Shown: in pieces, positions 46,005 to 56,584 of the stretch | Numbering within the stretch: position 1 is the first letter of the stretch | How the letters are laid out: each line of letters opens with the position of its first letter | Source: Pratylenchus scribneri | Taxonomy: Eukaryota; Nematoda; Chromadorea; Rhabditida; Pratylenchidae | Direction of reading: 5' to 3' | Assembly (NCBI GenBank): GCA_030063045.1 | Contig: JAQSEB010000022.1 | Coordinates: 1,985,501 to 2,049,500 of the forward strand | DNA: 64,000 nt | The notes under the pieces: generated by a model | Database searches by the model: none | The model's input: only the letters and a program-made list of their open reading frames with translations | What the model was told of the DNA's origin: nothing | Made by a program: the position numbers and the translations under genes

Positions 46005-47043
46005 ATGTCCATTTCCAACAAATCTTCATCACTCATTTTTCGTCGATTTCTTCACCAAAATCCAACAATTCCAAATTACCGGAAAACAATTATTCATCCA
46101 ATTGTTCGAGTTGACCATGCCGGCGAATTGGCAGCGGATCGGGTAATTCATTTCAAATTCACCAATTCATTCATTAATTCCAAATATTTGGCACAGATTT
46201 ATGCCGGACAATTGGCGATGTTGCCAAAAAATCATCGTCTAGTTCCAATTATTGAGCAAATGTGGAAGGAAGAAAAGCGACATTTGGATGAAATGGAAAG
46301 GCAATTGGCCAAATATGAGGTTGGTCACCGATCATATTTATTCCAATACAATAAATTCATTTTTTAAAGGTTCGCCCAACAATGTTGGCACCGATATGTT
46401 CGATTGCCGGTTTTTTATTAGGTACAATCCGATGGGATTTATTTCCTCTAGATTTACCGTATTCCACTATACCGTAATTCCTCTACTATTGCCCTCTCCC
46501 TCTAATAGAAGCCCACTCTAACAAAAACCACGTTTGAGGATTTTTAAGGGGAAAAAAGTGACATTTTTTGCCCCCTTTTGAAGGGTCTCTGAAAAATCAT
46601 AATCCCAGGGCCACTCTTGGAGGAAATACGGTATTTATAATATCAAAAAAGGTGCTGGGACGGCAGCAATGGGTGAAAAGGCGGCAATGGCATGCACAAT
46701 TGCGGTGGAGGAAGTGATTGGACAGGTGGGAATGAGAATATTGGGAATAAATGAAATAAATGGTCAATCGTATTTATAGCATTACAATGATCAAATCAAA
46801 TTATTGATGGAGGACAATGCCGAAGGAAACAAAGAATTGATGGATTTATTGCAAAAACTTCGAGACGATGAAATGGAACACCACGACACTGGGGTGAAAT
46901 ATGAGGGAATGGAGGCACCCTTTTATGGAGGTAAATTGCCCAAAAATGTCATTGATGAATTTAATTATTTGTTATTTTCAGCATTGAAGTCCATTATTCA
47001 GACTGGATGCAAAACGGCAATTTGGATTACTCAACGAATTTAG
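46005..47043 (+). CDS. clk-1: COQ7/CLK-1 5-demethoxyubiquinone hydroxylase
   Basis: Six exons: 46005-46142, 46197-46319, 46370-46421, 46652-46725, 46780-46930 and 46982-47043, 199 aa. A basic, Ser-rich N-terminus (MSISNKSSSLIFRRFLHQNP) looks like a mitochondrial targeting sequence. The di-iron protein core follows: VDHAGELAADRIYAGQ, MWKEEKRHLDEMERQL, VRPTMLAPICSIAGFLLGAG, AVEEVIGQHYNDQI, DDEMEHHDTG and a final LKSIIQTGCKTAIWITQRI. The conserved Glu and ExxH residues that bind iron are all present. It hydroxylates demethoxyubiquinone in the penultimate step of ubiquinone synthesis on the inner mitochondrial membrane. Intron 3 is long because it holds a small inverted-repeat element. Confidence 0.95.
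46455..46633. mobile_element. Small TA-flanked inverted-repeat element in a clk-1 intron
   Basis: About 179 bp bounded by TA-CCGTATTCC and GGAAATACGG-TA, that is, short terminal inverted repeats inside a TA dinucleotide, as in Tc1/mariner-type MITEs. The interior has CCCCTTTTGAAGGG and pyrimidine tracts. Isolated TACCGTA-like motifs occur at other places in the window (about 4393, 5048, 47684, 51889). Confidence 0.5.
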
Positions 47044-48722
47044 ATGCAAAAATAATTTCCGATATATTTAATATTTTTCTCCATTTTCATTTGATTTTAA
47101 AATATTTCTCCTTTTTTGGACCAAAATAAATTTGAGTGAATGATCATTTTTCTTTCTTTTTTGATGGCACAAAATGGGGGAAAATGGCTAGGAAACTGGT
47201 TTTCCTCTGATTTTGGAATACGAATACCCAAAAATGTGAATGGCATCGGCGGTTGGCAATGTACGAAATTAATTCCACTCAAATGAAAGAGCCGCAAAGA
47301 ACAAAGAAAAAGGGGGAAATGGAGGGAGGAAAGCATCCAACTGTGAATAAATGCCGAAAAACATTGAGGCTGGCACAAAAAGGGGCAAATCAGGGCGAAA
47401 ATAATGGAATAAAAAAATGGGGGAAAAGGAATTTGGGTAAAAGAATGGATAGATGGATGCCAAATGCCATTGAACCACAAAGATGGGGTTGGGGGAGGAC
47501 ATTGTGTTAGATGCTTGTGGATTTAATATTGATGTGGACATTGAACTTTTGGTGAATTGGACAGAATAGAAGGTTATTATTTATTCCATTTTACCGATTT
47601 GCTCAATTACCCCAACGGCAACATCATGGCTAGTATTTGTTGCCCTTTCAATGTTAATATTCCTTTCATTCATATACCGTAAAAATGTCCAATGATAATA
47701 TTTATTAAGATTGGCCACCAAATTGCTCGAAAGAAGTCAATCATTCATTCATTCGTATATTTCCGTTCCCCTTCATCCACTACCCGGCTTTTCATTTATT
47801 CCCAAGGGATAACTTTCTTTGGCCCAATTGGCGCAACAGATGGGAAGAAATGGTTGAAGAGGAGGGCATGGCCTCTGGCCTAATTACATACTGACAATGA
47901 CTGTTGTGTCCCCCTTTTGGCAATTGGATGGAATTGGATGACAATATTGGCAATACCGGGGGCCAATTTCTTTTACTCTGGAGTCTGGACTTAAAAGTGA
48001 ATATTGAAAAAAATAATTCCATTTTCATTCCATTCTCAATTTATTAAATATTCGGCCAATTCATTCGAGTGGAATAATTCCATCCATCACCCATTTTGAT
48101 GAAATTAATTTCATAAAAACAATGTTTTATGAATGTTGGGGAGAGGAAGGGGGTAAATGGACGAATCTACCAAGAAATTCCCTCAATTTTTTTGTGAGGA
48201 ATTCGTATGAAAATGAACCGTATTTTCCCTTTGTTTCAGCAGTTTTTTCTTTATTCCCACGCCCATAACCTAAAATTGGGGCGCTCATTAATCGTTCGGT
48301 TCGCCGCAATCCGTCCTCATTCTCTTTATGGGGCATATTTAATATTAAAGGGGAAAAGCGCATTTTAATCGGCAAAAATCATTCATATTTTTTATATGGA
48401 TTATACGGTAATCAAAAAAAGGAATGAAGGGGAGAATTCCAAGCAAAATTCAGGAAGAGAAAAAGTTTGGAATTAAAGAAGGGGGAGGGGAGGTGAATGT
48501 GCCCTGAGGCAGGGGATTCTGTAAATTATTTTCCTACCATCAAATTCCTCCAACTCCGCCCTTTGCCTCCATCCATCCATTCATTGGCTGGCTTTTTCCT
48601 TGACTCCGCCTCCCTCTCCTTTTCCCTTTTCCAAATTCAAGTTGTGTGGTTTCCTCGCAGAGTAAATATTATTATATGCTTAAATAAATTCGCATATTCC
48701 CCTTGCCTTAAATTCTTTGAGA
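47044..48722. other. Intergenic region between clk-1 and lin-31
   Basis: About 1.7 kb. It contains purine-rich and pyrimidine-rich stretches and scattered ACCGTA/TACGGT motifs (47684, 48403). Open frames on both strands (47097-47480, 48127-48375) have skewed composition and no domain. It presumably includes the forkhead promoter. Confidence 0.45.
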
Positions 48723-49758
48723 ATGCCTCGTCCAATGAAAAATGTTTTTGGCGAAGATCAGGTGAATTTGAATAAATTAAATTGAATTCAATTTATTTTT
48801 TCAAGAAGCCTCCATTCTCCTATATTTGGCTCACTTATATGGCCATCCAAAGTTCAGAAGATAAAATGTTGCCTTTGACCGAAATCTACAAATTCATAAT
48901 GGACCGTTTCCCATATTATAGGCAAAATACTCAAAGATGGCAGGCAAGTTCAAAATTTACCCATTCAATATAAGTGTATTTTTATAGAATTCTTTGCGGC
49001 ATAATCTCTCCTTTAATGATTGCTTCATAAAAGTGCCCCGAAGGGCGGATCAACCCGGAAAGGGTTCATGTTGGGCAATTCACCCAAAAGCGATGTCAAT
49101 GTTCGAGAATGGAAGTTGCCTTAGGAGGCAAAAAAGATTCAAGGTGGGCGACTTATTAAAGAGGGAGGGGTATTATCTTTTCAAATAAATTCATCCATTT
49201 CATCCAAATATTCATTTTTTGCTTCAGCTTGACCCATTTTCATGTGGGCGTTCCACAAAATGCAAATCCAGCAGAATTGCCAATAAAAGCAACAATAAAA
49301 TTGGCCAACAAATTGTTGAACAAAGGAAAGAGGATGAAATGGAGGCAGAAAGCGAAATAACTTTTGAGAGAGAAGGAGGGGAAATTGACGGCAATTTTGG
49401 TAGAACATTCAATGGGAAATTGAAAAGGGGATTAATGTTTTTTAATATTTATTTAGAAAGGGAAGAATATGTGGCTCGATTGGTTTTGATTAGCCGAATG
49501 ATGGCCATCAAACAACAACAAAATGCACAACAATTTTTGATGCCATTCCAATTCCCAATACTCCACCAAAAAATGATTCCATCAATTTTTGGGACCCAAA
49601 TGGCCAATGAATGGACCAGAATTTGTCAACCTCCTTCTCCACAAATTCATTCCCAATCCCACTTAAATCTTTCCCCCTCATCAGTGCAATCAAAAATTCC
49701 AACAATGACACCTTCTTCTTCATATTTTACCATTTCCTCAATTTTGGGTGACCAATAG
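48723..49758 (+). CDS. lin-31: LIN-31/FoxB-type forkhead transcription factor
   Basis: Four exons: 48723-48761, 48806-48943, 48988-49143 and 49228-49758, 287 aa. The start [13 protein letters not shown] is immediately followed by the forkhead domain [80 protein letters not shown] and [14 protein letters not shown], matching LIN-31/FoxB, which also has the domain at the extreme N-terminus. The usual KGSYWAIHP has Cys in place of Tyr. Intron 2 has a GC-AG boundary: TGGCAG|GCAAGT to TTTTATAG. The C-terminal part is Met/Gln/Ser-rich with a [10 protein letters not shown] segment holding a Thr-Pro site, a possible MAP-kinase target as in C. elegans LIN-31, where phosphorylation controls vulval fates. 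Confidence 0.93.
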
Positions 49759-50020
49759 GCGACAATATATATTAATATACAAAAATGCGAATTTTGTAAT
49801 GAAAAATTGTGATAATATGAATAATAAGTGTTCTATTGGTGCTTCGTTCTGAACTTCTAATAATTTTTTGGTTAAAATGGAATTCATATATTGTAATATT
49901 TATAAAATCTAATAAATGGATGAAACAAAATCGGATAATTAGAATGTTTATCTGCCACTTTATTTTATATATTATGTTTCCGAATAATTTGAAATCCCAA
50001 TCAGTTCATTTTCCTTTAAA

Positions 50021-51131
50021 TCTTTCCGGAAAAAGACATAGCTAACCAGATGGACATGATTCTAGCTGGATGTAACACAACTCTTTCCGGAAAACCCACA
50101 TCTTTCCGGAAGAAACATAAATCTAACCGGAAAACACAAATTTTTCCGGAATGAAACACAAACTACCCGGAAAACTAAATCTAGCCGGAAGAAACACAAT
50201 CTAACCGGAAAACACAAATCTAGCCGGAAGAAACACAATCTAACCGGAAAACACATATCTTCCGGAATGAAACATAATCTAACCGGAAAACACAAATTTT
50301 TCCGGAATGAAACACAATCTAACCGGAAAACACAATCTAACCGAAAGAAACACAATCTAACCGGAAGAAACACAATCTAACCGGAAAACACAAATCTAAC
50401 CGGAAGAAACACAATCTAACCGGAAGAAACACAAATCTAACTGGAAAACACAAATCTAACCGGAAGAAACACAATCTAACCGGAAGAAACACAATCTAAC
50501 CGGAAGAAACACAATCTAACCGGAAAACACAAATCTAACCGGAAGAAACACAATCTAACCGGAAAACACAAATCTAACCGGAAGAAACACAATCTAACCG
50601 GAAGAAACCAAATCTAACCGGAAGAAACACAATCTAACCGGAAAACACGAATCTTTCCGGAGTGAAACACAATGTAATCGGAAAACACAAATCTTTCCGG
50701 AATGAAACACAATCTAACCGGAAAACACAATCTAACCGAAAGAAACACAATCTAACCGGAAGAAACACAATCTAACCGGAAAACACAAATCTAACCGGAA
50801 GAAACACAATCTAACCGGAAGAAACACAAATCTAACTGGAAAACACAAATCTAACCGGAAGAAACACAATCTAACCGGAAGAAACACAATCTAACCGGAA
50901 GAAACACAATCTAACCGGAAAACACAAATCTAACCGGAAGAAACACAATCTAACCGGAAAACACAAATCTAACCGGAAGAAACACAATCTAACCGGAAGA
51001 AACCAAATCTAACCGAAAGAAACACAATCTAACCGGAAAACACGAATCTTTCCGGAGTGAAACACAATGTAATCGGAAAACACAAATCTTTCCGGAATGA
51101 AACACAAATCTAGCTGGATGAAACACAATAC
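50021..51131. repeat. CCGG satellite array B, mixed 19-21-bp units with 395-bp higher-order duplication
   Basis: About 1.1 kb of repeating AACCGGAAGAAACACAATCT (20 nt) and AACCGGAAAACACAAATCT (19 nt) units, with occasional CTTTCCGGAATGAAACACAA units. A block of about 395 bp is present twice in a row (about 50283-50677 and 50678-51072): the same order of variants, including the rare CACGAATCTTTCCGGAGTG at 50646 and 51041, recurs at constant distance. Confidence 0.95.
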
Positions 51132-51436
51132 TTTACATAATTTCCCGAATCCAGTAGAAACCTGCTGGAAAATTAATATTTGGAGAAGGTCAAAATTTTA
51201 ATGGCTAATTGTTTCCATTCGGGCCCTAATAATAAGAACATGACAATGTTCCCCCAAGGGAAATCAACTGCACTGCCATTATTCCCTTCCTCCTTAAACC
51301 CTCTTGGCCAATGGAAATAAATATACAATTTACGTGTACCATATCATATTTGTATTTTATTTGAGTAAAAATATTTACAAATGAAAATGGTATTATTAAA
51401 TCAACAAATATTAGTGTCAAGGTAAGATTTATTGTT

Positions 51437-53905
51437 TTATCTTTTGCTAACATTTGTGTACAAATAAACATCCTCTCCTTCATCTTCCTCCTCCTTATCC
51501 CTTCCCTCCTGTTGCCCTTTCTCCACATAATAATGATCCATTTCGTCCTCATGATGTTCTTCATGTTCATCATTTTTACGCATTCCTCCAACACATCGAT
51601 TCTGTTCAGTGTTGTTCAACATTCGGACCGCATCCCACATTGTTTCGGGCAATGGAAGATCCCTTGTTTCGGGCAGAAAATAGATTAAGACACCGGCAAA
51701 CAATGAGAAAATGCAGAAAATTGCCATTGGCAAAATAGGCCTATAATAGGGAATAATTCCCCTCCATCCATTCATTCCATTTTACAATGTAACATCGCTG
51801 AGAATGGCAATATAGCCGGAAGCAGCCGACCCAATTCGAGCGATCATTGAACAAGTACCAACGGCGCTATTTCGAATTACCGTAGGATATAGTTCAGAAG
51901 TGAAACTAAAAAGGGCCAATTTAACATTAGAACAAAATGGAATGAACATGTAAAGAATGTTGAATGCTCCTTGGATGCAGGCTTTACCGGCCAACATGAA
52001 TACAAGGGAAAAGGTCATTTCCTCGCGTAAACTAAAGCACATTGCCGCAAAAATGAGGGAACCAGCGCTGATTAGGCTGATCACCTGCGACCATTTACGA
52101 CCCTAAAAAGATTGGAATGGTATGGAAATAGTGATCATTCGATTGGACTTTGTGTAGAAGGAAAACGCAAGTCATTAGGGTGGGCAATTCAATGGCACCG
52201 GCGATGGCATTATTCAGGAAGAAATTGCCAACAAACATTGCACGACCTGGGGTTGACTGGAATAGGGAAAAGCATTTTTGAATGAGGCATGGGAAAGGGG
52301 GGACTTGATCGGAAAGGGCGATTACAATGCCATAATAGACGAGGGCAGTGGCAATCCAAACCAATCCGATGATCACATTTCGGAATGCCATTGTTGGCGA
52401 TTTGAATGAATGAAGGAAATGTGGCCGTTGATTGTGCTTTATCCATTTGCGCATTTCCCTTTTGGAGGGAATATGTGTGGTTTAATAATGAAATAATAAA
52501 ATGGCATACGAATGTCGAACAAGTTCCAAATCGGAAGGCAACGAACTTTTATTAAAATGACAAGCCTTTTGAGGGAGTTGACGAATAGATTGGGATATTG
52601 GACATACTTTGCGGATTATTTTCTCAGCTTCATCCACTCGATTTGTGACAATCAACCAACGAGGCGATTCCGGAAGATGATGGATTAAGAAGAGGGAAAA
52701 TAAATGAAAAGTGGAAGTAATTAACTAAATAAGAAGGAATTATGGAAATAATTATTTATTTATTTCACTTGAATTGAAGTCCATGAACGGCAAATGTAAG
52801 CGACCAATGCGAGGAATGCATAGCCACAGGCCCAGGGAGCCTGCAATAAACTCCCAACAATGGAACGATATTGCATTCCTTTTTTGAGGGGATTATTCAA
52901 TTTAAAAGGGGGCCCAAACCAGTGATTTCCATGCAATAAACATAGGCTGAATTAAATTCAATTAAATTAGGTTAATTCCCTATTCTCACCGGCCAAATCT
53001 GCGGCTTCATTGCAGGCAGCCAGCAAAAAACGAACCACCAAAAAAACTTCAAATTCCCTCGAAAATGATAGAAGAAAACCAAAAATTGTGGACAGAATTG
53101 AGAAGCCATAAATTGCCGGTTTTCGACCATAACGATCCTTAGAAGATGGAATTGATTCAATGAATGAAATGAAACACAAACGGAAATGAATCCGCCCATC
53201 AAGCATCCAATCAAATAACCAAGGGAATATGACAAATGGACGTGTGCCCTACTCCAATTATCATCACAAACTCGATCCCATTGGGTCACCACGGAATCCT
53301 TCATTATACTTCGATCGTATTCCCATTCCTTGCAACGTTGCACCTATGTTTCCCAACAATATTCCCCTAAAATATATTCCCTCCTCCCACCAAATAAGGT
53401 GGCCTTTCCCTGGCCAATAAAATTGCCTCCGTGAAATTCATTCGCAGATATTCGCGAAGTTGTGATTCCGAAATTCGATACACCGCACATTGGTCGTGTT
53501 TTGTTCGACGTCTTTGCGAATTACGGACCTTTCAAAACACAAATCAATCCCACATTTCCCTCCATTTACCTGAGGGAATGCAATCCCAGAATCCAGTGCT
53601 TTTTCCCAGGTCCAACCGGCGCCAATATCATTTTCGGGATTTTCAATGAATTCTCGGGAAAAATTAGGCAACTAAAAGAGAAAAAAATGATAATTTTTGT
53701 TTGCTGCCTAATTCCAACTTTGCACCAATGATCGGGCAAATATGTGAAATAAACGACAGAAAGGCTGAATATAATTTGAAATAAATTAAATCGAATTGAA
53801 TGAATTCACTTGAACATTGCATGTGGCATTTGATGGGCGGAAATGATTAAATAAATGAGAATTTGCCAAGTCGAACATCCTCCAATGATTTTGAGTATTC
53901 CTAAA
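51437..53905 (-). CDS. SLC22-type organic ion transporter (major facilitator superfamily)
   Basis: About eleven exons on the reverse strand, ending TAA at 51437. In order: ILKIIGGCSTWQILIYLIIS, HQMPHAMF (first membrane segment), then SVVYFTYLPDHWCKVGI, the SLC22 hallmark; a large extracellular loop with several Cys (GGKCGIDLCFERSVIRKDVE); EWEYDRSIMKDSVVTQWDRV; SYSLGYLIGCLMGGFI; DRYGRKPAIYGFSILSTIFG (MFS motif A region); LPESPRWLIVTNRVDEAEKI; and ELYPTVIRNSAVG with FLPETRDLPLPETMWDAV at the end. The C-terminal tail is very acidic (EEHHEDEMDHYYVEKGQQEG). Function: facilitated transport of organic cations, anions or carnitine; the substrate cannot be read from sequence. The true start is unclear, see the separate finding. 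Confidence 0.85.
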
Positions 53906-53949
53906 ATTGGCCATCAATTTTCAATGAATATTTCTCACCCAATTTTAAT

Positions 53950-54664
53950 TTACTCAACTTCAAAGTCGATGTCAATATTTTTGGTGCCTTGCAGCTTTTC
54001 TCGTTGCTTTTTGTAAACATTTTGCATTTTATAATGTTGCGCATTCACCTCCAATTCACTTTGGTTTCGAAGGCGACCTCTCAAGAAAGGGAAATTTGTC
54101 AAAAATCAATTTTTTTTTTGTCCTAATCCAATTAAATTTATGTTCACCAACTTCCTTGGCCCAATTTGCTGATTATTTTTGTTTTTTGACATTTCCTGGG
54201 GTTCTTCTCCCTTTCCATTCTCAATGATTGGCACATTTTGTTGTTGATTCAGTTGTTCGCCAGTCGCAGGGCTAATGCTGGTTGCGGATGAAGGACTTGG
54301 CTGCTGGGCGACCATTTCCACGAAAATGGCCCCAGAATGTTGGGCACCGCCCAAATTTGGGTCCGACTTGAAAAGGTAAATGTGACATTTTGTGAATTTA
54401 TTGAAATTCACCTGGACCAAAGTTGGACCAGCCAATTGGGCATTTTCCGCTGCTATTTCCACCGTTCTCAAATCGAATTCACTCTGAATGATTGGCATCA
54501 AATGAAGCACCAAAATTGTCCCAAACTTGAATAAAGATGGGCTGTGGTGTGTCGATTATGCCAACAATTGGCTCAATGCCCCCCTCAATTGGCGCAGTTG
54601 GATCAACAATTTGGGTGGTTATGGAAATATCCGCCACCGTCCCTTTTCCATTATTTTGCTCCAT
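53950..54664 (-). CDS. Unrecognised protein, about 160-200 aa
   Basis: Reverse strand, ATG at 54664 (MEQNNGKGTVADISITTQIV), stop TAA at 53952-53950, about four exons. A 40-nt intron GTTGGC...TTCAAG joins GGIEPI to FGTILVLHLMPIIQSEFDLR; then VEIAAENAQLAGPTLVQ, a Ser/Pro/Gln-rich stretch (AQQPSPSSATSISPATGEQL) and a C-terminal helix (LEVNAQHYKMQNVYKKQREK). No domain is recognised. It is immediately upstream of the SLC22-type gene on the same strand, with practically no spacer, so the two probably share a transcript. Confidence 0.5.
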
Positions 54665-54723
54665 TTTTTGGGTAAATATACTTCCAAAAGTTTGTTTATT
54701 TTTGGTCGACTTTTAGGGAAATT

Positions 54724-54957
54724 ATGGTCTCAATAAGCAGCAAAAACTTGGATGGATTAAAAAAAATTAATCGGGAATTCAAAAATGGTGGCAAAATATT
54801 GATGTCAAAATTAGTTGAATTGAATCGACATTTTCCGCAAATTGTTCCAATCAACCCAAATCGATCATGGGCCGAATTGAGGAGAAATGGAGCAGGGGTG
54901 GGGAGGGGGGCATCATTATGGGCCAGCAATCTTCCTTTTTCCTTGTCCCAAAACTAA
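54724..54957 (+). CDS. Possible small basic protein or exon (weak)
   Basis: An open frame of 77 codons after a CTTTTAG acceptor-like site (54716), beginning MVSISSKNLDGLKKINREFK and containing GGKILMSKLVELNRHFPQIV. The composition is protein-like, but no family is recognised and no partner exon was found. It lies head-to-head with the unrecognised gene at 53950-54664. Confidence 0.2.
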   Translation: MVSISSKNLDGLKKINREFKNGGKILMSKLVELNRHFPQIVPINPNRSWAELRRNGAGVGRGASLWASNLPFSLSQN

Positions 54958-55156
54958 ATAATAAACCAACCACCTTCCCCTCCCTCCATTAAATCAGTCG
55001 AAAAGGCCATTATCAGAGCCAGCCAATTGAATTGACGCCAATTGCACTTTTTAAATAAGCATTCATGGAAATGAAGAATTTGAACATATGTTCCACATTT
55101 TTGCATTAATTCTTCAGAATTATCTAATGTTTTCTTTGATTCCAATATATTATATA

Positions 55157-55345
55157 ATGATAATGAAAATATTTATTTTAATGTCACTTTTCCATTCCTT
55201 TCTTCACTCATCAAAACCAGCCAGAGGGCAAATTCATCTGTCTGCTGGATTCCTTGAAGATGATACGATATACAGTAAAGTAACCGAAGATATGCAATCA
55301 ACATTTGGCCGATTAATTCTCTTTTTATTCACCAATTCTTTGTAA
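55157..55345 (+). CDS. Possible small secreted peptide (weak)
   Basis: From ATG at 55157 the frame gives MIMKIFILMSLFHSFLHSSK, which looks like a signal peptide, followed by a short mature part (AGFLEDDTIYSKVTEDMQST) and a hydrophobic end. No family is recognised. The surrounding DNA is AT-rich, in which such hydrophobic frames arise by chance. Confidence 0.2.
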   Translation: MIMKIFILMSLFHSFLHSSKPARGQIHLSAGFLEDDTIYSKVTEDMQSTFGRLILFLFTNSL

Positions 55346-56267
55346 AAAGCAATGGATCAAATGAACTATAAGAAATGATAAATAAAGAAAAATAATAAAA
55401 ATAATTGGCTATAAATGATAAAATAAAAATGAAGATGGATGGATTAAGCAGGAATTATTGTCCCAACAGAGAGAAATTAACTGAATAATGTAAATATAAG
55501 TAATAAAAAATGATTTCATATACATAGAGAGAATGGAATTTGGAAGAATATTCAAATTCCGAAATTCCTCCTCCGTCTAGTCCATAATAATCATAGTAAA
55601 GCTGTGCATTCTCGAATGGCCCACTTCACTGGCTTCTTGAATGGGAAATGTCATCAGCAGTGAAGAAGGAAGCAGAAAGGGACACAAATATTTGGCCAAA
55701 TTTTCTCTCCAATTTTTGTCCACCCAAACCCCTTTTTTCCATTTTGCTTTGAGCATCCAACTTTTCCAACATCGATTTTCTTCTCCCGGAGCATTCATTC
55801 AAAAGGGGCGGTTTGTTTGTGCCCGAAAAATGAATGAATACGCCTCGGGGGGCACTTACATCATAGAGGAGAGAGGGCATAGTGAATGAATGGAGGAATT
55901 TGGGTGGCAAAACATTGAATGAGAGGTTGAGTGAAAAAATGGGAAACATAAATTGGAATGAAGAAAATGGGCTCATCGAGAAAAGTTAGACGAATTCCAT
56001 GTCCAATATTGAGGCCAAGAATGGATGAGGCATGAGTAAAAAGTTGGGTTATACTCAAAGGCGGTCCAACGAAGAGAAAAAGCTCGCCATTAGCTGCCAG
56101 CTCAGCCTGTTATTGACAGCCCCAACCGGGCCTTTTGGCTAAGAGAGGCAGAGCAGACCACTTTTCTATTCCCTTTGGGCGATGGATTTTCTTCCAAAGC
56201 ATTTTCTCTTCCCAACACCGGCAACCACCGTCCAACCACTTTCCTATATTGATTTTGGCGTCAATGC

Positions 56268-56584
56268 TTGGGTCGACGGCGCCCATTCCGCCTTCTCCTA
56301 TTCTTCCCTTCCCATTCAATTCCTCCCTTTTTCCTCATCATCATCCAATCCTCCTCATATGATGAAGAGGAAGAAGAAGAGAAGAATAACCACCGCCACA
56401 ACCACCTCAGTCAGCCAAATAACGCGTCCAATTTCCCCAACGGCGTTCCCTCCCCTCTGGCCCATGGACACCGTCAATCGATGGCCGTCCAATTTCCCAA
56501 TTTTCCTCTTCATCCCATTCGCCCATTCTTCAACGGTTCATCGGACTTAAATCTTGGCCCAGGAACTATTGGGCATAATATTGT
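56268..56584 (+). CDS. Possible 5' exon with acidic and His/Asn/Pro-rich sequence
   Basis: An open segment running into a GTATGC donor at about 56585, encoding SSSYDEEEEEEKNNHRHNHL, then QPNNASNFPNGVPSPLAHGH and FNGSSDLNLGPGTIGHNIV. The composition resembles the disordered parts of the FHA gene downstream, so it may be its 5' exon across a 3.7-kb intron. No start codon or upstream splice site is secure. Confidence 0.3.

Noticed and set aside
47097..48375. Reverse-strand open frames between clk-1 and lin-31
   Set aside because: Aromatic- and Pro/Ser-rich shadows of purine-rich DNA, without domains or exon structure.
50021..51131. The regular array as a CRISPR locus
   Set aside because: Repeats are contiguous with no unique spacers, the units vary, and the surrounding genes are eukaryotic with introns.
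55577..56058. Reverse- and forward-strand frames near 55.6-56.1 kb as a membrane protein
   Set aside because: Hydrophobic stretches arise from TTC/ATT-rich DNA; frames on both strands are equally open and no homology is recognised.
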